A stretch of DNA of 64,000 bases. It comes from Bacteroides coprosuis DSM 18011. Lineage in GTDB: Bacteria; Bacteroidota; Bacteroidia; Bacteroidales; Bacteroidaceae. Below, in pieces: positions 28,440 through 36,907 of the stretch. The stretch covers positions 421,780 to 485,779 of the forward strand of contig CM001167.1 of assembly GCA_000212915.1 (NCBI GenBank), read 5' to 3'. How positions within the stretch are numbered: position 1 is the first letter of the stretch; every line of letters starts with the position of its first letter. A program made the position numbers and the translations under genes. Below the pieces are notes generated by a model that saw only the letters and a program-made list of their open reading frames with translations, ran no database searches and had not been told where the DNA came from.

Positions 28440-28508
28440 AACACCGATATGAGAGTGACATGTCGGTGTCATCGTATCATCATGACACCGACATGATGAT
28501 ACGATGAC
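28440..28508. repeat. Compound palindromic repeat, copy B (ACACCGAYATG x3)
   Basis: Units are plus at 28441-28451, minus at 28459-28469 and plus at 28485-28495. Units 2 and 3 make a perfect 14-bp inverted repeat (28459-28472 with 28482-28495). An overlapping, longer perfect 17-bp inverted repeat (28468-28484 with 28492-28508) encloses the seven-base loop ACACCGA. The two folds exclude each other. The element lies just after the nadB terminator. Confidence 0.85.
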
Positions 28509-29037
28509 TCACTGATATTACATATTTTGATTATAATTTTTTAGAGGTAGGATATATGGTTTACCTGCTAACTTAAAGAGTTAAGATAACACCTTATGAA
28601 AGATTATTTACTTTGAATTTAAGGTGATAAGTCCTTGGAACATTTTCGTCTAAAATTTAAAATGCTCTTATTCTATCTAAAATAGTGCTCTTTTAGATAG
28701 AACTGCTACAAAACCAATAGATCACAAAAAATATTATTTGTGATGTTTAGATTAAAAAGAAGGTTGCTTAAGGAGTATAATTAAGTCAACCCCATAAGAA
28801 GTACAATGTACAACTAAATTTTAGATTTCTTTATTTGTTTTAAAAATAGTTGATTTATACAATAAAAAAGGTTTTTTGATTTTGTTAATAAAAAGCTTTA
28901 TACTAACTTGCTAGGCTACAAACCATTAATTAAAACCGGTGGGTTAAAGGGCAATTTTAACTATTAATTTATCAAGAATCATGCAGGTTAGAGTTAACTT
29001 TGTCATAAAACAACTATTTAGATTTAAAGATTGAATT
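28509..29037. other. Structured gene-free region upstream of the nuclease locus
   Basis: No supportable ORF. It contains a perfect 11-bp hairpin (28672-28682 with 28691-28701), the palindrome ATCACAAA-N8-TTTGTGAT (28721-28744), an imperfect hairpin GGTTGCTTAA / TTAAGTCAACC (28762-28791), and a -7 box at 28995. The hairpins lie upstream of the predicted transcription start, so they are better candidates for operators or for a small RNA than for a leader structure. Confidence 0.5.
28995..29002 (+). promoter_or_regulatory. -7 box for the nuclease locus
   Basis: TAACTTTG matches TAnnTTTG, 35 bases before the start codon of the fimbrillin-nuclease gene. No clear -33 element was seen, which might mean an activator is required. 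Confidence 0.5.
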
Positions 29038-30681
29038 ATGAGGAGTATTAAAGCAGGCTTACTGGCAACCTTGGCAATTTTTTTATATTGCTGCAATAGC
29101 CATAATTTTGTAGAAAACTCGCAAACTGATGTCGATAGAAGTAATATCGAGTTTTCTGCACTAGTAGAACACAATGGTTCTACTGCCCAAACTAGAAAAT
29201 CGGGAAATGATTGGACTAGCGGTGATGCCGTTGGTTTGTTTTCTTTTGAAAGCGGTAAGCCTAATAGTCAAGCTACTGTTGACGAAAATGTAAATAACCG
29301 TAAGTTTATCACTACAACAGGTGATGGAATCTTTTCTTCTGAAGAAGGACATATTCCTTATCCTGCTGAGAAAAGGGACTTTATTTCTTACTTCCCATTT
29401 AGCAATGCTACTGCTATTAAAGAGGACCTTACTTATTCAGTAGATATTACTAATCAAAATGACATTAATGCAATTGACTTACTTTATTCGAACAACTTAA
29501 AGAATTTTGATGGTAGTGTTAAACCTGAATTATTGTTCAAACATGCACTTGCTCGTCTTGATCTTACTATTAGTTCGACTAAGTTTAGCTTGAAAGGAGC
29601 AAAAGTAGAATTAGTTCATTTATTATCAAAAGCTGATTTCAACTTAGTTTCTCAAGCTTTATTAGTGGATAATAATTCTGCTACTAATGTTACTTTACCT
29701 ATTAAAGAGGTAAATGGCAAACTAAGAGCAGCTGCATTAATCTTACCTACAGGAAAAACTCAAGACTTTTCTCTAAAAATCACACTAAGTGATGGTCAAT
29801 TAGTTTACTGGAGTAAGCATAAAGACAAAGGTTGGAAGTGGGAATCAGGAAAGATTTATACCCAAGAAATCCAAATTGGAGAAAATGGTGGAGTAGATCC
29901 AGAACCTGAACCAGGTGATCATTTTGGTTTCTTTGAAACGCCTCAGAGAGCGAAACAAATTTCTAATACACAATTTGTAGTACATAATGTACCTAGTAAC
30001 TCTAGTCAAAACATTCGTTTTGACGCTAATGGTAAACCTCAGAGAAACTATACGCTACTTTATGATACTAAATACAAAATAGCATATTGGGTAGCATACC
30101 CTCATCATGAAAACTATATAGGAGGAACAAAAAGAACTAATGCATGGCAATATGATCCTATTGTAGATACTAGAGATCAAATAAATTTAAAATCTAGCTA
30201 CAAAGAAAGTTATGACCGTGGTCACCAAATACCAAGTGGAGATAGAACAGCTGATAAACCATTAAATCAAACTACTTTCTATTATACTAATATGACAGCA
30301 CAAGTTGGTCCTAAAATGAATCAAGGTATTTGGGCTAGACTAGAAGATCACGTTAGAGATTATGTTAAGAGCCATCGTGATACTGTATGGGTAGTTACAG
30401 GTGCTGGTCTTCCAGACAATGTGAATGAGATTAAATATGCTCATTCTAAGAGTGGAGAACCTTCAGCAATTCCTACATATTACTATAAAGCCTTAGCTAA
30501 AAAGGTGGGTGGTAAATATTACACCAAGGGATATTTACTCTATAATAGAGACTATAACAACCAAAATGGATATGAGGAGTGTGCTGTACCAGTGAAAGAA
30601 TTGGAAGATAAAACAGGATTTACTTTCTTCTCTTCTATACCTAAAGAGGACAAAGAAATCATTGTAAATTCTCAATGGTAA
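29038..30681 (+). CDS. Fimbrillin-like domain fused to DNA/RNA non-specific endonuclease
   Basis: A 547-residue exported protein. Residues 1-19 are a signal sequence ending in LYCC, a weak lipobox with Cys19 as possible anchor. Residues about 35-280 resemble the Mfa-like fimbrillin N-domain (TRKSGNDWTSGDAVGLFSF, DLLYSN, LLFKHALARLDLTI, LILPTGK). A Pro/Glu linker follows at 281-294. Residues about 295-547 are a NUC1-family (Serratia nuclease type) domain with catalytic DRGHQIPSGDR (His396) and the metal-binding Asn in MNQGIWARLED (Asn428). Both catalytic residues are present, so nuclease activity on DNA or RNA is expected. It is the first gene of a seven-gene exported set. Confidence 0.9.
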   Translation: MRSIKAGLLATLAIFLYCCNSHNFVENSQTDVDRSNIEFSALVEHNGSTAQTRKSGNDWTSGDAVGLFSFESGKPNSQATVDENVNNRKFITTTGDGIFSSEEGHIPYPAEKRDFISYFPFSNATAIKEDLTYSVDITNQNDINAIDLLYSNNLKNFDGSVKPELLFKHALARLDLTISSTKFSLKGAKVELVHLLSKADFNLVSQALLVDNNSATNVTLPIKEVNGKLRAAALILPTGKTQDFSLKITLSDGQLVYWSKHKDKGWKWESGKIYTQEIQIGENGGVDPEPEPGDHFGFFETPQRAKQISNTQFVVHNVPSNSSQNIRFDANGKPQRNYTLLYDTKYKIAYWVAYPHHENYIGGTKRTNAWQYDPIVDTRDQINLKSSYKESYDRGHQIPSGDRTADKPLNQTTFYYTNMTAQVGPKMNQGIWARLEDHVRDYVKSHRDTVWVVTGAGLPDNVNEIKYAHSKSGEPSAIPTYYYKALAKKVGGKYYTKGYLLYNRDYNNQNGYEECAVPVKELEDKTGFTFFSSIPKEDKEIIVNSQW

Positions 30682-30711
30682 TCTCATAACTACTACATAA
30701 TATCTCAGATA

Positions 30712-30888
30712 ATGAAAAACACAATAAGTTATTATAAACAGATTTTTCAAATAGAGAAACATCATTCTACTTGGAAAGGTCTTTTGGATTCTGTAATATA
30801 TACGGATGAGAATGCGTATTGTGTTTTTCAAAACCTAATACCTAGAACGATTTTTAAATATCATATAAAAACTAAAATAGCTTATTGA
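30712..30888 (+). CDS. Possible small protein (58 aa)
   Basis: An ATG-to-TGA frame of 58 codons (MKNTISYYKQIFQIEKHHST onward, ending IKTKIAY) fills most of the 259-base gap between two fimbrillin-type genes. Its stop lies in the left arm of the terminator hairpin, a common position for real gene ends here. It shows no motif, signal peptide or recognised homology. A 14-bp inverted repeat (30713-30726 with 30817-30830) lies within it, so the stretch may instead be structured RNA. Low confidence. Confidence 0.3.
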   Translation: MKNTISYYKQIFQIEKHHSTWKGLLDSVIYTDENAYCVFQNLIPRTIFKYHIKTKIAY

Positions 30889-30927
30889 ATGAGGTTGTAC
30901 CTTTTTCAATAGGCTATTCTTATTTTA
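30877..30927 (+). terminator. Hairpin between the first two genes of the nuclease locus
   Basis: AATAGCTTATTGA pairs with TCAATAGGCTATT (one mismatch), followed by a moderately T-rich tail CTTATTTT. Probably a partial terminator. Confidence 0.6.
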
Positions 30928-30940
30928 AGTTCATATAAAA

Positions 30941-32497
30941 ATGAAGAAACTTAAGGCACTTTTTTTATCACTAATAGCTATCACTCTTTTAGGAGCTTGC
31001 TCAAATGATAGTAGCGACTCTTACGATGGCTTCGACTATAGTGGAAGAACTACAGTGAAATTTACAGCTAACATAGCAGATATGGGTGCATCTAATAATG
31101 AGGACAATAACTGGTCACTCAAAGATGCTATTGGTATGTACGCTATTCATAGCGGAAACACACTTTCCGATGATGCTCTTTATAACGAAAGGGCAAATGT
31201 GAAGTACACAACTCTTTCTACTTCAGAAATAGCAGAGTTTAAGGCTGCTAAGGCTAATGAAGCAATACAAGTAGAATGCTGTGATGTGGATGTTATCGCT
31301 TATTATCCGTATAATTTGGCTATCAAAGATTATCTATATCCTATAGATGTAGTCAAAAATGAAGATGTTCTTTACTCAAATAATGTAAGAAATCTAATTA
31401 CTGGTGACAAAGCTCACTTAGTATTCAATCATACTTTATCTCAACTGATTCTTAATGTTATTGCTGGGGAAAATGTAACTTCTTTATCTAATATTGTAGC
31501 TGATAAATTATCAGGAACAATAACTGAGGGTAATTTAGACTTAGCAACAGGTTTGGTTAGCATTAAAGAAGGGGCAAAAGCTAAAGATATTAAGACTAGT
31601 GTAAAGGCTGAAAAAGGTCAAGCAATTATTAAATCTTTAATTTTACCAGGTCAGCCTATAAAGAATGGTACTATAAAGATACTACTAGAAGGTAAAGAAT
31701 ATGTATGGTCTACTTCTGATGAAACCATTGTAGAACCAGGTAAAATATATACCTATACCATGACGATCAATGCAGATGGTAGTTGGACTGTTGAGCCTAA
31801 TGGAGAAGTAAGCGATTGGACAGAAGGTAATGCTGATGGCGATATTGATGTTCTTAATCCTGATAAGGATGATACAGAAGAGCCAGGAAAAGATATAGAC
31901 GAACCTGTTAAACCTGAAGATCCAAATACGGGAGTGAGTGTTGGTAATGAAGTAATTGTTATGGATGAACATTTTGGTATAAATGGAAAAAGCCGTTGGG
32001 ATGTAAAAGGTGACTACTTTATGACTAATAATGAATTTGATACAAAGAATGTAAGTTTTAGTAATGAAGGAACACGGTTATCGGCACGTGCTATCAATAA
32101 TATAACAGACAAAGATGGTAACTTTGATAAACATGTTTGGTTTCCTAGATTTGATGCAAAGTTGGATGGTAAAAAGCCGTCAACACCAACTTTCAAAATC
32201 AGTAATATTAATACTGTAGGTTTAAATGAAATTACTATTTCTTATGATATTATGGGTGATATGAGAACTCAAAAAAAGGAGTTTATTAACACTACTTTTA
32301 TAAAAGTCTATGCTGATGGAGAAAAACTTAAAGTGCCAAGCACAGATTTAGGACACAAAGAGTTCTCTGATAAATATTTTACTATTACTCTTAAAATAGA
32401 TAAACCTTTTTCTGAATTAGTTTTTAAATCAGATTCAGAAAATTACACGGGTATTCGCTTAGATAACTTGGTTATAAAAGGACGAAAAGCAGAATAA
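30941..32497 (+). CDS. Fimbrillin-type lipoprotein with C-terminal beta-sandwich domain
   Basis: A 518-residue surface lipoprotein candidate. The lipobox LLGAC places lipid on Cys20, and the following SNDSSDSYDG is acidic, as in exported Bacteroidetes lipoproteins. Residues about 35-290 form a fimbrillin-like domain (WSLKDAIGMYAIH, DVIAYYPYN, LVFNHTLSQLILNV, LILPGQ). An acidic proline-rich linker (about 300-330) leads to a beta-rich domain (about 335-518, starting VIVMDEHFG and ending GIRLDNLVIKG) that recurs in three other proteins of the locus. The Thr-Arg pair found before the first core strand in its relatives is replaced by Ser51-Asn52. Confidence 0.85.
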   Translation: MKKLKALFLSLIAITLLGACSNDSSDSYDGFDYSGRTTVKFTANIADMGASNNEDNNWSLKDAIGMYAIHSGNTLSDDALYNERANVKYTTLSTSEIAEFKAAKANEAIQVECCDVDVIAYYPYNLAIKDYLYPIDVVKNEDVLYSNNVRNLITGDKAHLVFNHTLSQLILNVIAGENVTSLSNIVADKLSGTITEGNLDLATGLVSIKEGAKAKDIKTSVKAEKGQAIIKSLILPGQPIKNGTIKILLEGKEYVWSTSDETIVEPGKIYTYTMTINADGSWTVEPNGEVSDWTEGNADGDIDVLNPDKDDTEEPGKDIDEPVKPEDPNTGVSVGNEVIVMDEHFGINGKSRWDVKGDYFMTNNEFDTKNVSFSNEGTRLSARAINNITDKDGNFDKHVWFPRFDAKLDGKKPSTPTFKISNINTVGLNEITISYDIMGDMRTQKKEFINTTFIKVYADGEKLKVPSTDLGHKEFSDKYFTITLKIDKPFSELVFKSDSENYTGIRLDNLVIKGRKAE

Positions 32498-32515
32498 TAA
32501 AATTGACTAACTTAT

Positions 32516-32558
32516 GAAGGTCTGATAAATATGTATATTCTAAAAGACCTTCTTTTTA
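32516..32558 (+). terminator. Terminator between fimbrillin-type genes
   Basis: GAAGGTCT (32516-32523) pairs with AGACCTTC (32545-32552), followed by TTTTT. An ATG at 32531 lies in its loop and is rejected as a start. Confidence 0.7.
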
Positions 32559-32572
32559 TAAAATATAAAGAG

Positions 32573-35020
32573 ATGAGAAAACTAAAATCGATTTTTTTAG
32601 CCCTTGGAGCTACAGCTCTTCTAGGAGCTTGTTCAAGTGATCGAGACACTTATGATGGTTTCGATCATAGTGGAAAGAATACGGTTTCTTTCGCAACTAA
32701 CATTATGAAGTCTAATATAGCAACGCGTGCTACTGATACTGATTGGACTAAAAATGATGCCATTGGTATTTATGCGATAAATGCAGGTGGTCAGTTGGGT
32801 GATGATGCTATTTTTGATGGCAAAGCAAATATCAAACATACAACCGCTGTTGGTGGAAAAACTGCTAAATTTATTGCAGGAACACCTAGTCAAGCTATTC
32901 AGCTAGATGGTAAAACATCTATTGATGTAGTTGCTTATTATCCATTTGCTACTACTGTAACTGATTACAAACTTCCTATAAATGTAAAAGATCAATCTAA
33001 TCCAGAAGCTCTTGATATTTTATATTCAAATGACTTAAAAGGTGTTCAAAAAGCAGGGGAAGCAAGTATGAACTTCTCTCATAAACTTTCAAAATTAGTC
33101 TTCTCAGTAGAACCAACGTCTGATTATCCTAATTTAGACGGTTTGGGAGCAAAAGACATCAATGGTTTAAAAGCAGAAGGTTCTTTTGATCTAAAAACAG
33201 CAGAAGTAAGCTTAAGTGGTGATGTTGTAACTCTTCAACCTAAAGTTAATGGTACTTCAGTTACTGCAATCGTAGTACCTGGACAGAAACTTGATAAAAC
33301 AGTATCAATGGTATTTACTTTAGGTGTTGAAGAATTTACTTGGACTCCTAAAAAAGATTTTGATTTAACTTCTGGATATAAGTATACTTTCAGAATTCAA
33401 TTATCAAAAGATGGTACTGCTGTAACTCTTAATCCTGATGGAACTATTGAAGATTGGACAGAGGGTAATACAGATGGAGGTGTTGATGTAGTTACTCCAG
33501 GTGGTGAAGAGCCAAATCCACAGCCAGGTGAAACAATGCCTATAGCTGATTTTAAAACAGCATTTAAAAATGCAACTTATGAACAACCAGTTCTTATAGA
33601 AGAAGATATTACTATAAGTGGTATTGTTATGAGTGATGATGAGCAAGGTAATATTTTTAATAAATTATATATCCAAGATAAAACCGGTGCTATTACATTG
33701 TTTATAAAAAATGGAGAACTTTATAAAGAATTCAAAGTAGGTCAAGAAGTAGAAGTGAAAGTAAATGGCTTTTACGTAACTGTATTTGGTGATGTTGCTC
33801 AAGTTTCAGATGCTGTTCAAGAAGGTGGAAAATGGAAAGGCATGCCTATTGAATGGCTAAGTATAAAGGATAAAATTACGATTTCCAATACACAACAAAA
33901 CCCTTTTGCTCCAAAAGTTTTAACTGTGGATCAATTTGATCAAAGTTTAATAAATACCCTTATTCAGCTAGATAATGTTGAGTTTGAAGATGCAGGAAAA
34001 GCATATACTGAAGGCGGTAAAGACACAAGTAGAAAACTGAAAACAGTTGATGGAAAAACGGTAGATGTAAGAAATAGTGGAAAATCTAAATTTGCAACGG
34101 AAATACTTCCAAAAGGAAAAGGTTCACTTGTTGCTTTCTTAGATTACTTTAGAGGTACATATCAATTGACTATTCGTGATTTGAATGATGTTAAGTTTGG
34201 TGGTGTAACTCCTGGAGAAGAAGTGTCAGTAGATAAAACATCATTGTCCTTTGAAAAAGATGGAGGTTCTCAATCATTTAATATTACAGCTAGTGAAACT
34301 TTAGCGTGGGTTGTTGAAGGTAACAATTGGTTAACAATTACTCCCAATACAGGAAATGGTAATAAATCTGTAACTGTAAATGCTATGGCTAATATAGGAA
34401 CTGAAAGAACAGGTCTTATTACTATTAAAGGAGGTTATAAAGATGTAACTATCTCTGTAACTCAAACTGCTGGAGAATCTGGACAGCCAGGAGAAAAAAT
34501 AGAAGTGATTAATGAAACTTTCGGAGTTAATGATGGTAAAAAATTAGATGTTAAGTTTGGTGATTTTGACTCTTATATAGGTTTTAGTTCTAAAAATGTA
34601 AAAATTAGCAACAAAGGAAGTAGACTAGATATTAGAGCTCGTTCATCAGTTATGAATTATGAAAAACTTGCTTGGTTACCAGCATATAATCCTGCTTACC
34701 CTATTAGTCCTGAAAATCCTGCTCCAACTTTAAATATATCAGGAATAGATACTAAAGGAATGAGTAATATTGAGGTATCATATAGTTTGTCTGCTAACTT
34801 TTCTGGAAATACAGCTAATGCAAATTATGTTAATGTGACAGTTGATGGTAAGAAATTAACTGTTCCAAGTAAGGAAATGACAGCAGCTGATTTTGGCAAT
34901 AAATATTATGTTGTTACATTAAAAGTAGATGCTCCTTTTTCTGAATTAGAATTTACTACTGATGAGAGAAATGATGTAGGTATGCGTCTTGATAATATTA
35001 TTATTACCGGTACTAAATAA
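32573..35020 (+). CDS. Fimbrillin-type lipoprotein with DUF5689, BACON and beta-sandwich modules
   Basis: 815 residues from the ATG at 32573 (MRKLKSIFLALGATALLGAC; lipid on Cys20, then acidic SSDRD). Modules in order are: fimbrillin-like domain about 35-300 with Thr51-Arg52 before the first core strand; Pro/Gly/Glu linker; DUF5689-type domain about 321-545 (ITISGIVMSDDEQGNIFNKL, YIQDKTGAITLFI, QLTIRDLNDVKF); BACON-like domain about 550-633 (VSVDKTSLSFEKDGGSQSFN, NNWLTITPNTG, ISVTQTAG); and a C-terminal beta-sandwich about 640-815 ending VGMRLDNIIITG. The N-terminus is close to the preceding protein (SDxYDGFDxSGKxTV), indicating tandem duplication. It probably binds a ligand at the cell surface. 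Confidence 0.87.
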   Translation: MRKLKSIFLALGATALLGACSSDRDTYDGFDHSGKNTVSFATNIMKSNIATRATDTDWTKNDAIGIYAINAGGQLGDDAIFDGKANIKHTTAVGGKTAKFIAGTPSQAIQLDGKTSIDVVAYYPFATTVTDYKLPINVKDQSNPEALDILYSNDLKGVQKAGEASMNFSHKLSKLVFSVEPTSDYPNLDGLGAKDINGLKAEGSFDLKTAEVSLSGDVVTLQPKVNGTSVTAIVVPGQKLDKTVSMVFTLGVEEFTWTPKKDFDLTSGYKYTFRIQLSKDGTAVTLNPDGTIEDWTEGNTDGGVDVVTPGGEEPNPQPGETMPIADFKTAFKNATYEQPVLIEEDITISGIVMSDDEQGNIFNKLYIQDKTGAITLFIKNGELYKEFKVGQEVEVKVNGFYVTVFGDVAQVSDAVQEGGKWKGMPIEWLSIKDKITISNTQQNPFAPKVLTVDQFDQSLINTLIQLDNVEFEDAGKAYTEGGKDTSRKLKTVDGKTVDVRNSGKSKFATEILPKGKGSLVAFLDYFRGTYQLTIRDLNDVKFGGVTPGEEVSVDKTSLSFEKDGGSQSFNITASETLAWVVEGNNWLTITPNTGNGNKSVTVNAMANIGTERTGLITIKGGYKDVTISVTQTAGESGQPGEKIEVINETFGVNDGKKLDVKFGDFDSYIGFSSKNVKISNKGSRLDIRARSSVMNYEKLAWLPAYNPAYPISPENPAPTLNISGIDTKGMSNIEVSYSLSANFSGNTANANYVNVTVDGKKLTVPSKEMTAADFGNKYYVVTLKVDAPFSELEFTTDERNDVGMRLDNIIITGTK

Positions 35021-35029
35021 CCTTATAAT

Positions 35030-35057
35030 AAAAGCTAGCCCGAAAGAGCTAGCTTTT
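35030..35057 (+). terminator. Hairpin after the DUF5689 fimbrillin-type gene
   Basis: A perfect 10-bp stem AAAAGCTAGC / GCTAGCTTTT with an eight-base loop. The T run is short, so termination may be partial. Confidence 0.65.
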
Positions 35058-35082
35058 AAAAACTAACCTAAAATACAATAAA

Positions 35083-36789
35083 ATGAAAAAACTGAAAACC
35101 TTAATTTATTCCGCAGGTCTAATAGCTATACTAAGTGCCTGCTCCAATGATAATGAAGCTCTAAATATTAAAAACAATAATAAGGCTTTAACATTTGATT
35201 CTAATATTGTTCCAACTCAAACAAGGGTAACAGATAATAAATTTGATAAAGATGATGCTATCGGTGTCTTTACCTATGATTTAGAAAATAGTGCTTTAAA
35301 ATCGAATGCTAAGCATCTATTCAATGATACGGATAATAAGTTTATACCAACTAGTGGTAGTGAAATTACTATAGATGGTAAAGGTGAAAAAATAAATATT
35401 ACGGCTTATTATCCTTACCAAGAAAGTACAGCAGATATCTATAATATAGATTTATCAACTACACCTGTTGACTTGCTTTATGCCAATAAAATTGAGGTTG
35501 CTGATGAAGCAAATCCAAAACTTGTTTTTGGTCATAAATTAGCTTGTATTAATCTTAAAATGATTATTAAAGCTGACGATAAGAATGAGATAAAAGATTT
35601 TACTGATTTAGTATTATCTAAAACAGAAGGTATTAAAACAAGTGCTTCACTTAATCTTAATTCTGGTGTTTTAACACTTGGAGAAGAATCTAAATCATAC
35701 AACTTAGAATTAAAAAAGAATGAAGAAAATAAAGAGGCTTCTGTTGATTTTTTAATTCTTCCAGGACAAAAAATAAATGATATTAAATTGTCATTTACAT
35801 TGAATGGAGATGTTTATGAATGGATACCAGAATTAAAAGATAAAAAAACTGATGTTGTAGAAAATACTAGATACACTTTTACTGCTTCTTTCTTTAAGAA
35901 GGATAACTCTATTGTTGTTGAACCAGGAGTAGATGAAAATCCTATTACATCTTGGGATGTAAATGAAGGAAAAGATTCTGAATTGAGTCCTAAAGAAGAA
36001 ACTCCAGAACCTGAAGCTTCACTAAAAGTGGATCCGTCTGAGTTAGACTTCGAACCTGCAGTAAGTAGCAAAAATATTACTGTTACAGCTTCTGAAGGCT
36101 TAGTTTGGAATGTGGCTGTAGAAGGAAATAATCCTTGGTTGACTGCCGTTAAAGAAGAAGGTAGCGTGAAAGTAAATGTAGAAGAAAACACAACTGCTGA
36201 CCTAAGAACAGCTAATCTGATTTTTTCTGGCGAAGGATTTAAAGATAATGTTATCGTAAAAGTTACTCAGGATAAGGGAGCAGTAATTCCTGAACCTATT
36301 GAGCAAGTTATCTTTGAAGATCATTTTGATTTAGTTACATCAAAAAGCACTGCCCTTTCTACCTATACTAAACTACTAAGAGATAATGGTCAATTAGATA
36401 ATCATCCCAACTTTAGCTATAACAGTACAGGTGAAGGTAAAATTGATGTTCGAACTGCTGAGAATAAATCAATTTGGTTTCCTGCGGCAAATGACAAAAA
36501 CTTACACATGGAAAATGTAAATGTTCAAGGATATTCTAAGCTAAGTATTTCTTTTGATTTAGTATGCCAGAATGCTGATAAAGTAAAAGCATCATCACTC
36601 TCTGTAAAAGTGGGGGATAAAGATTTAGATACTCTTGAAGATATAATGTTAGATGGAGGTTCTGACTATAAAACATTTAATTTAGAGATTGGAGATGTTG
36701 ATACAGATGAAATTACGATAAGTTTTTCAGTTGGAACAACTCCTGTAGGTATCCGAATGGATAATATCATTTTAAAAGGTTTTAAATAA
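35083..36789 (+). CDS. Fimbrillin-type lipoprotein with BACON and beta-sandwich modules
   Basis: A 568-residue lipoprotein (lipobox ILSAC, Cys20, followed by SNDNEA). The fimbrillin-like N-domain (about 35-290) has Thr47-Arg48 before the first core strand and the usual KDDAIGVFTYD, NITAYYPYQ, LVFGHKLACINLKM and LILPGQKI. A Pro/Glu linker leads to a BACON-like domain at about 312-400 (LKVDPSELDFEPAVSSKNIT, NNPWLTAV, VIVKVTQDKG), then the shared C-terminal beta-sandwich (about 405-568, IFEDHFD to GIRMDNIILKGFK). It lacks the DUF5689 unit of the upstream paralogue, so the module set differs by gain or loss. Confidence 0.87.
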   Translation: MKKLKTLIYSAGLIAILSACSNDNEALNIKNNNKALTFDSNIVPTQTRVTDNKFDKDDAIGVFTYDLENSALKSNAKHLFNDTDNKFIPTSGSEITIDGKGEKINITAYYPYQESTADIYNIDLSTTPVDLLYANKIEVADEANPKLVFGHKLACINLKMIIKADDKNEIKDFTDLVLSKTEGIKTSASLNLNSGVLTLGEESKSYNLELKKNEENKEASVDFLILPGQKINDIKLSFTLNGDVYEWIPELKDKKTDVVENTRYTFTASFFKKDNSIVVEPGVDENPITSWDVNEGKDSELSPKEETPEPEASLKVDPSELDFEPAVSSKNITVTASEGLVWNVAVEGNNPWLTAVKEEGSVKVNVEENTTADLRTANLIFSGEGFKDNVIVKVTQDKGAVIPEPIEQVIFEDHFDLVTSKSTALSTYTKLLRDNGQLDNHPNFSYNSTGEGKIDVRTAENKSIWFPAANDKNLHMENVNVQGYSKLSISFDLVCQNADKVKASSLSVKVGDKDLDTLEDIMLDGGSDYKTFNLEIGDVDTDEITISFSVGTTPVGIRMDNIILKGFK

Positions 36790-36812
36790 ATTCAGAAAAA
36801 ATGTATAATTTT

Positions 36813-36840
36813 GAGACAGCATACGAGCCTATGCTGTCTC
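36813..36840 (+). terminator. Hairpin upstream of the TonB-dependent receptor gene
   Basis: A perfect 11-bp stem GAGACAGCATA / TATGCTGTCTC with loop CGAGCC. It lacks a good T run, so it may stabilise an mRNA end rather than terminate. Confidence 0.5.
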
Positions 36841-36907
36841 ATGTCATCTTAAGACAAAAGCAAACAATGAGAAATTTTAAATAGTTTATTGAATAAAATC
36901 GCAAAGT

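Noticed and set aside
28721-28744. ATCACAAA palindrome as a CRP site.
   Set aside because: The half-sites are in the opposite orientation to the TGTGA-N6-TCACA CRP site and the spacing differs; kept only as a candidate operator.
32531-32572. Earlier ATG for the DUF5689 fimbrillin-type lipoprotein.
   Set aside because: It sits in the loop of a terminator and would bury the lipoprotein signal peptide.
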